DNA of 8,251 bases, taken from an uncultured Planctomycetota bacterium (GTDB taxonomy: Bacteria > Planctomycetota > UBA1135 > UBA2386). The position numbers and the translations under genes were made by a program. Positions within the stretch are counted from its first letter, which is position 1; each line of letters starts with the position of its first letter. Where the stretch lies: assembly GCA_903925435.1 (NCBI GenBank), contig CAIYFF010000247.1:1-8251 (forward strand), in the 5' to 3' direction. Positions 1 through 7,153 of this stretch are shown one piece after another. A model generated the notes under the pieces. The model saw nothing but the letters and a program-made list of their open reading frames with translations. It did no database searches and had not been told where the DNA came from.

Positions 1-135
1 AGCATCATCTGCTGCGGTCGAGATGCGGAGGCCGGTGGAAAGGCGGCGGAAGTTGCCGCTGAGGCGCTCGGTAACCGTCGAGAGGTTCCGCTGCGCATTG
101 ATGCTGGTGACGTTGGTGTTTACGCGAAGACCCAT
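1..135 (-). CDS. fliC: Flagellin, N-terminal fragment (runs off the left edge)
   Basis: Read on the minus strand from ATG at 135, this gives 45 codons that run off the window. The protein begins MGLRVNTNVTSINAQRNL and continues through SGNFRRLSTGLRI to STAADDA, the classic conserved N-terminal D0/D1 segment of bacterial flagellin. In that segment, NTN near the start, the NAQRNL helix, the RLSTGLRI block and the A-DDA block are all diagnostic. Flagellin is exported by the flagellar type III apparatus and polymerises into the filament; the N-terminal segment forms part of the D0/D1 coiled-coil core. A strong ribosome binding site (AAGGAG) precedes the start. The gene diverges from the NtrC-class regulator across 228 bases. 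Only the N-terminus is visible, so length, variable domain and completeness cannot be judged. A hook-associated protein FlgL shares some of this signature but normally diverges more. fliC is used in the generic sense. Confidence 0.93.
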   Translation of the reverse strand, partial: MGLRVNTNVTSINAQRNLSTVTERLSGNFRRLSTGLRISTAADDA

Positions 136-145
136 TTGCCTGTCT

Positions 146-151
146 CTCCTT
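146..151 (-). promoter_or_regulatory. Ribosome binding site of the flagellin gene
   Basis: On the minus strand the sequence reads AAGGAG, followed by 10 bases and the ATG at 135. It is the strongest Shine-Dalgarno match I see in the window, as expected for an abundant structural protein, and it supports the chosen flagellin start. Confidence 0.75.
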
Positions 152-183
152 CGATCGTTCGGCTCGATGCCGGACGCTCCCAT

Positions 184-210
184 GGTTCGGAGGGGATCGA
201 TCCGGCTTTA
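184..210 (-). promoter_or_regulatory. Candidate sigma-28-like promoter for flagellin (weak)
   Basis: On the minus strand CTAAA (TAAA at 210-207) is followed after 15 bases by TCCGAACC (191-184). The flagellar sigma-28 consensus, TAAA-N15-GCCGATAA, matches fully at -35 and in spacing, but only CCGA matches at -10. The implied transcript start lies about 40 bases before the flagellin ATG, a sensible leader length. The spacer contains the perfect palindrome GGATCGATCC (194-203). The weak -10 keeps this tentative, and flagellin genes in several phyla use sigma-54 instead. I found no good sigma-54 site in either direction in this intergenic region. Confidence 0.25.
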
Positions 211-247
211 GCCGAGGGCGAAGAAGTGGTGGAGACCGCCCAAGAAT

Positions 248-289
248 TCGGCAACTGACCAAAAGGTCGACGGCCGAGTTTGCCGATAG
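248..289 (+). promoter_or_regulatory. Inverted repeat TCGGCAA...TTGCCGA upstream of the regulator gene
   Basis: TCGGCAA (248-254) and its exact reverse complement TTGCCGA (280-286) flank a 25-base spacer. Inside the spacer is a small nested hairpin, GACC-AAAA-GGTC (257-268). The right arm continues into TGCCGATAG (281-289), a 9-base word repeated exactly upstream of the second operon (3391-3399), where it again lies in an inverted repeat with TCGGCA/TGCCGA half-sites. It could be a binding site for a dimeric regulator such as the adjacent NtrC-class protein, or part of a promoter: GCCGATAG differs by one base from the sigma-28 -10 consensus, although no convincing -35 lies at the right distance. 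The function is inferred. Confidence 0.35.
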
Positions 290-363
290 GGCCCATGGCA
301 AGGCGATCCGCACGCGCCAGCAGGCGCAGGCGAACAAGCCAGAACGGCAAACGAAGTCGGAAC

Positions 364-1781
<1,418 letters not shown>

Positions 1782-1785
<4 letters not shown>

Positions 1786-2420
1786 AGACCACGGGCGGAA
1801 TCGCGCGCACGGTGGGGGTGCTCGGCCACGAGCTGCGCAACCCGCTCGCCGCTGCGCTGACTGGCGCCGCGCTGCTGCGCGAGCTGGTCGACGCAGACGA
1901 CCCGCGCCGTCGCATCGCCGACGGCGTGGCGCATGAGCTGCAGCGAATGTCCGCCCTGATCGACAGCTACCTCGACTTCGCGCGCTGCGGCCAGGCCAAG
2001 AAGGAGCCGGTCCAACTCGCGGTTGTGCTCGCTGCGTCGGCGTCGCGCCGCCAAGGCGTCACGGTCGACGGCGCGCTCGACGCAGAGGTGCTCGGAGATC
2101 GAGCCCTGCTGGAGCGCGCGTTCGACAACCTGATCGACAATGCGTTCGCCGCCGGCGCGCATGCCGTGCGCATCGATGCTCGCATCGAAGGCGCGACGCT
2201 GAGGATCTCCGTCGAAGACGACGGGCCCGGCGTGCCGCCAGAGTTGCGCGCGCGCATCTTCGATCTCGGCTACTCGCGGCACGGCAGCACAGGCCTCGGC
2301 CTCGGCTTCGTCGCCGAAGTGTTGCGCGCGCATCGCGGTGCGATCGTGTGTGAGAACGGTTCGTGCGGCGCGCGCGTTGTGTTGCGCATGCCGTTGCACA
2401 CCGCCTGCGCGGAAGCCTGA
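1782..2420 (+). CDS. Small soluble histidine kinase without a sensor domain
   Basis: The 212-residue protein is only a kinase core. The H-box GHELRNPL (15-22) carries the phospho-accepting H16, with E17 and N20 as in HisKA kinases. The dimerisation helices run to about 68. The ATPase domain has the N-box DNLIDN (115-120), G1 motif DDGPG (146-150), an F-box-like IFDLGYS (159-165) and G2 motif GSTGLGLG (168-175). There is no membrane segment, PAS, GAF or HAMP, and only about 14 residues precede the H-box, so its stimulus must come through a partner protein. GTG at 1782 overlaps the preceding regulator's TGA as GTGA, which implies translational coupling and makes that NtrC-class protein the likely phosphate acceptor. 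The receiver-STAS protein two bases downstream is a second possible acceptor. FlrB/FleS-type flagellar kinases are comparable but usually carry a PAS. All catalytic boxes look intact. Confidence 0.9.
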
Positions 2421-2422
2421 CC

Positions 2423-3289
2423 ATGCGCTGCCTTCTCGTCGACGACGAGCCCGGCATCCGCGAAGGCCTCGCGGCGTTGCTGCGCTTGCGCGGACACGAA
2501 GTGCACACCGCGGCGGACCTCGCGCAAGCGAGCGCGCTCGCGTCGAGCCACGAATTCGACCTTGTGCTCACCGATTGGCGATTGCCAGACGGAACGGCGT
2601 TGCCGTTGTTCGACCAGGGCGCTGCGCCCATCGTCGTCATCAGCGGTCATCCCGAAGAGGTTGCGTCATCGCCGCGCGTGCTCGCGGTCATGCAGAAGCC
2701 ACTGATGCCCGACCGACTCTTCGAGTTGGTCGCGCGCTGCGCGAAGCCGGTGACGGCGTGCGCATCGAAGCCGAGCGAGACGACCAGCGACTTGCCATGC
2801 GATGTGCGCATCGTCGCCGAGGCTGCTCTCTCCGTGTTGGCGGACACCGAATGCGAACTCGTCGATGACGGGACGTTCCTCACGTTGCGCGCGCGCCGAG
2901 CCACCGAGGCGCAGCGGAACGAGTTGGGCAAGTTGGGCGGAGACCTGCGTCGTATCGGCGTTGGTGATGTGACCGACGCTTGCGAGATTCGATGGCTGCG
3001 CGATGGTCGATCCGACGCAGCATTGCCGACCGTCGCGGCCGACGCGACGTGGCCGTCTGGTTGCGCATTCGCGGTCGACTTCCATGGCTCGGCGCTCGGC
3101 GTCGAGGCGATGGCGGTGTGTTGCGAACGCGCGGCGCGCTGTCGCGAGACCGGCGCGCATGTCGAATTGCTCAACGTCCCCGAAGCGCTCGTGCGCCATC
3201 TGGCGGACGTCGGCCTCTCGTCGTTGCTGCCGCAGCGCCACGGGATCGGGCCGCGCATCGTCGACGAGTTGTCGGCCCTCTGGGGCTGA
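2423..3289 (+). CDS. Receiver protein with C-terminal STAS-like domain
   Basis: The 288-residue protein starts at an ATG two bases after the kinase stop. Residues 1-107 form a CheY-like receiver with D7/D8, phospho-acceptor D51 in LTDWRLPDG, S74 in place of the usual Thr/Ser switch, and K92 followed by Pro. Residues 126-212 match no fold I recognise. Residues 213-272 resemble the second half of a STAS domain: a hydrophobic strand ending VDFHGSALG, an alanine-rich helix, GAHVELLNV, a short helix and VGLSSLL. STAS proteins are anti-anti-sigma factors regulated by Ser/Thr phosphorylation. Here S223 could occupy the phosphorylation site, but the usual preceding Asp is Gly. I infer that phosphorylation of the receiver may control a STAS-type interaction. 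The receiver call is secure; the STAS call is moderate. TTG leucine codons are frequent, unlike in the first gene of the unit. Confidence 0.85.
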   Translation: MRCLLVDDEPGIREGLAALLRLRGHEVHTAADLAQASALASSHEFDLVLTDWRLPDGTALPLFDQGAAPIVVISGHPEEVASSPRVLAVMQKPLMPDRLFELVARCAKPVTACASKPSETTSDLPCDVRIVAEAALSVLADTECELVDDGTFLTLRARRATEAQRNELGKLGGDLRRIGVGDVTDACEIRWLRDGRSDAALPTVAADATWPSGCAFAVDFHGSALGVEAMAVCCERAARCRETGAHVELLNVPEALVRHLADVGLSSLLPQRHGIGPRIVDELSALWG

Positions 3290-3300
3290 GCGTTCGCACA

Positions 3301-3316
3301 GTCGCGATTCCGCGAC
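3301..3316 (+). repeat. Hairpin just downstream of the receiver-STAS gene
   Basis: GTCGCG-ATTC-CGCGAC is a perfect 6-bp GC-rich stem with a 4-base loop, starting 12 bases after the stop at 3289. A second stem, GCGGC-GTTCT-GCCGC, follows at 3328-3342. Neither is followed by a T-run, so they are not standard intrinsic terminators. They could mark a transcript 3' end or be a chance product of high GC. Confidence 0.35.
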
Positions 3317-3379
3317 GCCTGCGCGCTGCGGCGTTCTGCCGCGATCCTGCAAATCCCCTGGCAACGGGACTTCGGAGAG

Positions 3380-3399
3380 TCGGCAGATCCTGCCGATAG
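3380..3399 (+). promoter_or_regulatory. Inverted repeat TCGGCAG-ATC-CTGCCGA with repeated word TGCCGATAG
   Basis: A perfect 7-bp inverted repeat with a 3-base centre (3380-3396) lies about 55 bases before the second operon's GTG. Its right arm continues into TGCCGATAG (3391-3399), identical to 281-289 upstream of the first operon. The compact symmetry fits an operator for a dimeric DNA-binding protein. It also fits a small hairpin, or one-base-off similarity of GCCGATAG to a sigma-28 -10 box without a matching -35. Confidence 0.4.
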
Positions 3400-3444
3400 A
3401 GGACTTGGCCCGGCGCGGACGCGCGCCATTCCAACGCCGATTCC

Positions 3445-3448
3445 GGAG
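3445..3448 (+). promoter_or_regulatory. Ribosome binding site of the membrane TPR gene
   Basis: GGAG lies 5 bases before GTG at 3454. It supports that GTG as the start of the first gene in the second operon; no upstream gene overlaps here. Confidence 0.6.
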
Positions 3449-3453
3449 CGACT

Positions 3454-4449
3454 GTGAGCGAACTGCACGACAAGCATGACGACGAGCCGAAGGGCGGCGT
3501 CGCAAACGTCAAGAACGAGCCCGAGACGACGAGCGCGCAAGACGCGTTGTCGCAGTTGATGGGCAGCGGCCACGCGCCGGCTCCGACGCAAAAGCCGTCG
3601 AAGCAGCCCGCGCCCGATCTCGAGCGCGATGCGTTGCGCGCAGCGGAAGCGGCGTTGGCCGAAGGCGTTCGCGCTATCGAGGAGGCCGAGGAAGCGTTGC
3701 GCAAGGAACCCGCGCACGCGCCTGCGAAGAAGCCCGTAGCGCCGAAGAGCACAGCGCCGATCTCGCGCACGCGCGAGTTGGTCCTTCGCTCGCTGATCGG
3801 CGTCAACATCGTCGCGATGATCGTGCTGGTGTTGTTGCCCACCAACGCGACGCAACCCACTGCGCAGTCCGCGCAGACTGCGCCGCATGGATCCGAGGCG
3901 CCAGCGCCCACGCACGAGCCCGTCGTGCAGAAGCCGAGCCTTCGCGATCCGGTGCTGCGCGCATTCGCGCTTGCGGAGTCGCGCGACTACCAAGGCGCGA
4001 TTGCGTTGCTGGAACAGCACCTCGCGGATTCGCCGCGCCTCGATGCTGGCAAGAAGGCCAACGTGCTGTTGGCGCTGGAGCACTACGCGTCGCAGGTGGG
4101 TGACTTCCAGAAGGCGCAAGAGTTCCAACGCCGCACGGATGCGCTGCGCAGCAGCCACTCCTTGCCGGAAGACCTCGTGCAGATGGCGCTCGAAGCGAAG
4201 CGCAACGGCGACATCGAGTCGATGCGTCGCCACTACGCGCGCCTTCTGCTGCAGCAACGACAGATCCCCAGCTCGCTGTATCGCCACGTTGCAGAGGCGT
4301 ATCTCGAACTCGGCGACAGCTATCGGAAGGAGGCTGAGAAGGGCGACGCCGCGGCGCGCGAACGGGAACTCGAGCAAGTGCGCGAGCAATTGCGCAAGCG
4401 CGCGATGGAGTCCGAGCCCGCGAAGGCCACGGACGGAGGCCACAAGTGA
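3454..4449 (+). CDS. Membrane-anchored TPR protein, single transmembrane helix
   Basis: This 331-residue protein belongs to no named family I recognise. Residues 1-53 are charged and Pro/Lys/Glu-rich, probably disordered. Residues 54-85 form a predicted Ala/Glu helix or coiled coil. An Ala/Pro/Lys linker leads through R105, R107 and R112 to one hydrophobic segment, about 113-129 (SLIGVNIVAMIVLVLLP). The basic residues before it suggest the N-terminus is cytoplasmic. Residues 130-160 are an Ala/Pro/Thr/Gln linker, and 163-295 are helical pairs of TPR type (for example FALAESRDYQGAIALLEQHL, 171-190). The end is a Glu/Arg-rich helix. I infer an inner-membrane anchor that presents a periplasmic TPR scaffold to the two exported proteins encoded next. 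The start is GTG with GGAG upstream. Leucine TTG is common (12 of about 35), in contrast to the regulator gene at 364. Confidence 0.85.
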   Translation: MSELHDKHDDEPKGGVANVKNEPETTSAQDALSQLMGSGHAPAPTQKPSKQPAPDLERDALRAAEAALAEGVRAIEEAEEALRKEPAHAPAKKPVAPKSTAPISRTRELVLRSLIGVNIVAMIVLVLLPTNATQPTAQSAQTAPHGSEAPAPTHEPVVQKPSLRDPVLRAFALAESRDYQGAIALLEQHLADSPRLDAGKKANVLLALEHYASQVGDFQKAQEFQRRTDALRSSHSLPEDLVQMALEAKRNGDIESMRRHYARLLLQQRQIPSSLYRHVAEAYLELGDSYRKEAEKGDAAARERELEQVREQLRKRAMESEPAKATDGGHK

Positions 4450-6089
4450 GCGCGCTCGGATGGTTGCTCGCAGTCGCGACCTGCGTTCCGCAGGGGCAAG
4501 AGCCGATGTTTGCGGTTGCCGACGCGACCGTGGACGGCGTCACGCGAACGACGATCGCGAGCGATCGTCGCGCCATCAGCTGCCTTGACGCGCTGCAAGG
4601 ACTCGCCGTCGCGATGGGCTGGAACATTCGCATCGAGAGCAAGCCGCTCGAGAACGACCTGCAGTTCTGCACGGTCGACCTCTCGTTCGCTGGCCAGGAC
4701 GCGCGCATGACTGCGCAACTGATCGCCGTCGCAGCAGGCGGCGACGTCGTGTTTGACGAAGGCGATGGCCGCGACGGCTCGCGTTCGACGTTGCACGTGA
4801 CGCGCAAGCCATCTGCCGAGACCGAGTCCGGCCGTCAGCGACTGCGCGGCATCTCGGGGCAGTGGTATCGCTCGTTCTTGCAGGACGAGCTGCGCACCGA
4901 GCCGCTCGTCACCGAAGAGGGCATGCGCGTGCGGATGCACATCGGTCGCATGCTCGTGGAGCAAGGTGACCTGGAGTCGGCGCTGCCGTTCTTCTCCGAG
5001 GTCTACGACAACCGCCCGAGCCAACACGTTCCCGCTGCGTTGCTGCGACTTGCGCAGACCAACGTCGAGATCGCATCGAGCATGCGCGACGCAAGCAAGG
5101 CGCGCGACCGCTTCGAGCAAGCCGAGAAGTGGTGCCGCAAGCTGCTCGAACTGCACCCCGCGTCGCCGGAGTCCACCGGCGCCACGGTTGCGCTCGGCAA
5201 GGCGTTGCTTGGACAGGCGGCCATGTCGACCGACGAACAGAAGCGACGCGAGCTGTGCGATCGCTGCCGCACCGAACTCGCTGCGCGCGTCATGCGACTG
5301 CAGGACACGGTGGAGATGCTCGACGTCTGGCTCGTCGTCGGCGAAGCGCAGCGTCGGCTGGGATGGCCTGGCCGCGTGCACGAGACGATGTTGACGTTGC
5401 GCGAGTCGCCAAACTTTGGCGACCTCAGCGACAGCCAGTTTCGCGACTACCACTTCCTCCTCGGCTACGGCGCGCTCGGCACCGAGAACGCGGAGCTCGC
5501 GATGAAGTCGTTGGAGTGGTTCTTGATCCACGCCGAGGCAGATCGTCGTCGCGGTCCCGCGCACGTGATGCTCGCCGACGCATACCTGCGCCTTGGTCGC
5601 TACGTCGAAGCACGCGCTTCGGCCGTCGCCGCGAAGCAGCAGTTCATGGCGGATCTCGATCCCGAGCAGCGAACGGAGGCCCTGCGGCTCTACGCGCGCA
5701 CGGGCCTTGCGCTCGGCGACAAGGAAGATGCGTTCGAAGAACTCGAAGTGCTCGTGCACCGCGAGGACGACCCGGAGCTGGTGTTGTTCCTCGTCGATCA
5801 ACTGATCGCGGATCGGCAGTGGCAGCGAGCCATCTCCGCCGCGCGCATCCTGTATTCGCGCGAGAACGCGCATGGCGACCAGGCTCGTCACAAGTCCGTC
5901 GTTGCCCTGTTCGAGCAAGCGCGCGCGAGCAAGACGTTGCCGGAGTTCCCTGCGCTCGCGCGGGAGATCGCACCGCGCATCAAGGATCGCGAGCTTCGCG
6001 CCCGCTGCGCCGAGTTGATCGGTGACGCCTATTCGCAGATTGGCCAACTCGAGGCCGCTGCTGACGCATACCGGGGGATCCTCCGATGA
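4446..6089 (+). CDS. STN-like plus TPR protein, probably exported
   Basis: The GTG at 4446 overlaps the previous TGA as GTGA, giving 547 residues. Residues 3-12 are hydrophobic (ALGWLLAVAT) but lack a basic n-region, so export is likely rather than certain. Residues 44-121 resemble the STN / secretin-N fold: an alpha-beta pattern with a helix ending LAVAMGWNIRI, a strand with TVDLSFAGQDARMTAQLIAV, then a DVVFDEGD turn and the strand TLHVTRKP. Such domains sit in the periplasm at the N-termini of secretins and TonB-dependent receptors, but no barrel or secretin domain follows here. Instead, helical TPR-like repeats occupy about 160-547 (clear ones near 163-190, 371-398, 412-438 and 521-545). 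It probably acts as a periplasmic scaffold with the membrane TPR protein upstream and the coiled-coil protein downstream. No enzymatic motif is visible, and I cannot assign a precise function. Confidence 0.82.
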   Translation: MSALGWLLAVATCVPQGQEPMFAVADATVDGVTRTTIASDRRAISCLDALQGLAVAMGWNIRIESKPLENDLQFCTVDLSFAGQDARMTAQLIAVAAGGDVVFDEGDGRDGSRSTLHVTRKPSAETESGRQRLRGISGQWYRSFLQDELRTEPLVTEEGMRVRMHIGRMLVEQGDLESALPFFSEVYDNRPSQHVPAALLRLAQTNVEIASSMRDASKARDRFEQAEKWCRKLLELHPASPESTGATVALGKALLGQAAMSTDEQKRRELCDRCRTELAARVMRLQDTVEMLDVWLVVGEAQRRLGWPGRVHETMLTLRESPNFGDLSDSQFRDYHFLLGYGALGTENAELAMKSLEWFLIHAEADRRRGPAHVMLADAYLRLGRYVEARASAVAAKQQFMADLDPEQRTEALRLYARTGLALGDKEDAFEELEVLVHREDDPELVLFLVDQLIADRQWQRAISAARILYSRENAHGDQARHKSVVALFEQARASKTLPEFPALAREIAPRIKDRELRARCAELIGDAYSQIGQLEAAADAYRGILR

Positions 6090-7153
6090 GCAGTCGCATC
6101 GTCCGTTTCGCAGCCATGTCGCTCGTTGCGTTGCCGCTGTTGGCACAAGGCAAGAGCAAGGATGAGTTGCGCGTCGAGCTCGAACGTGCGCAGCGCGAGC
6201 TGCAGGATCGTCAAGTGGAGGCGGACACGCTCATCGATGCGCGCTTGCGCTACGACCTCGGTGTTGCCGCGGGCCCCGCGGTGACGTTGCCAGGCGGCGA
6301 GATCGCTCCAGCGGCCACCACGGCACCGGCGCTCGAACGCGCACAGCTTCAGCTTGCGCAGGAAGAAGCAGTGACCGCCAACTTGCTCGCGCGCTTTCAG
6401 CGCATGCGCACCGAAGCGGATCGCCGCGGCGCGGAGATCGCGGCGCAGAAGCGCGCTGGCTCGCCCGACGGCGAGTGGATCGTCGTGCCGCTCGCTGGTT
6501 CGCAAGGCGGCCGCGACTCCGGTGCGCACGCGCAGCATTCGAACGCTCCACAGTCGGTCGAGCCGTCGATGCCGCACGCGCGCCCAGACGGCGAAACCGC
6601 GCAAACGGCTGCCGCGCCCGTGCGCATCGCTTCCAACCTCCAACCGATTCGTGCGCAGATCGATGGCAGCGACGACCACGGGCTCGTGGCCACTTCGTTG
6701 CTGAAGGCGAGCCAATCGCTCGTCGATCGCGCGGACCAGTTGCGTGCCCAGGGTTACCTCGAAGCCGCCGACGAAGCGCTCGACGAAGCGAAGGCTCGGT
6801 TGTCGCGCGCCGTCGAGGAGTTGCAGCGCGACACGAAGAACAAGGACTCGTTCCCGCACCTGTTCCATCTCGGGCGCAGTCGTGAACTGCTGTTCCGCAT
6901 CGCCGAGCGCCGCGAGGGCCTGAGCGCCAAGGATCAGCCGAAGGATTACCAACGGCGCGAGCAGGAAGTGCGCGACGCCTACGTCGCGATCACGGCGCGC
7001 GATTGCGTGCGCAAGGACGGCAAGGACGAACTTGGACCGTGGGGCCGCGCCGCGCAATCGGCGATGGACCACTTCCGCTGGATGAACCTGCACTCCGGCT
7101 ATCGCCCCAAGACCGACATGGACTCGATCACATGGCCGGGACAGAAGCAGTGA
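6086..7153 (+). CDS. Secreted coiled-coil protein of unknown function
   Basis: ATG at 6086 overlaps the preceding TGA as ATGA; a GGGGG run stands upstream. The 355-residue product begins with a good signal peptide: basic SSRIVR, then a hydrophobic FAAMSLVALPLLA, with plausible cleavage after A20. Residues 24-50 and 83-123 are charged heptad-like helices, predicted coiled coil. Residues 125-200 are Ala/Pro/Gly/His-rich and probably flexible. Residues 200-250 form another helical hairpin (SLLKASQSLVDRADQL, then YLEAADEALDEAKARL, TPR-like), followed by a more conserved-looking C-terminus with aromatic MDHFRWMNLHSGYR and ITWPGQ near the end. There is no catalytic signature. It is likely periplasmic and, by operon position, part of an assembly with the two TPR proteins. 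I do not recognise the family. Confidence 0.82.
   Translation: MSSRIVRFAAMSLVALPLLAQGKSKDELRVELERAQRELQDRQVEADTLIDARLRYDLGVAAGPAVTLPGGEIAPAATTAPALERAQLQLAQEEAVTANLLARFQRMRTEADRRGAEIAAQKRAGSPDGEWIVVPLAGSQGGRDSGAHAQHSNAPQSVEPSMPHARPDGETAQTAAAPVRIASNLQPIRAQIDGSDDHGLVATSLLKASQSLVDRADQLRAQGYLEAADEALDEAKARLSRAVEELQRDTKNKDSFPHLFHLGRSRELLFRIAERREGLSAKDQPKDYQRREQEVRDAYVAITARDCVRKDGKDELGPWGRAAQSAMDHFRWMNLHSGYRPKTDMDSITWPGQKQ

Noticed and set aside
302..315. GG-N10-GC match to a sigma-54 promoter upstream of the regulator (a similar one at 3401-3414)
   Set aside because: Only the invariant GG and GC match; the TGGCAC and TTGCA context is absent, and such matches are frequent by chance in DNA this rich in GC.
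280..363. N-terminal extension of the NtrC-class regulator from TTG 280 or ATG 295
   Set aside because: The extra residues are an Arg/Ser-rich tail unlike any receiver N-terminus and overlap the candidate regulatory repeat. ATG 364 places the receiver domain as in homologues.
2647..4443. Long open frame on the minus strand (598 codons) opposite the receiver-STAS and membrane TPR genes
   Set aside because: Its translation is Arg/Ala/Leu-rich low complexity without domains, and it crosses the intergenic region and two well-supported plus-strand genes. It is an antisense shadow of high GC.
4470..4484. Possible lipoprotein signal (Cys13) in the STN-TPR protein
   Set aside because: The residues before Cys13 are V-A-T, with Thr at -1 and no leucine at -3, and the n-region has no basic residue, so the lipobox is poor.
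4320..6146. Long open frame on the minus strand (608 codons) opposite the STN-TPR gene
   Set aside because: No recognisable motif, composition typical of antisense frames in GC-rich DNA, and the plus-strand frame has an STN-like domain, TPR pattern and matching overlap junctions.
7132..7149. Alternative ATG start of the PAS kinase
   Set aside because: It lacks a Shine-Dalgarno and would give a 22-base overlap, whereas GTG 7150 gives the GTGA junction used elsewhere in the window.
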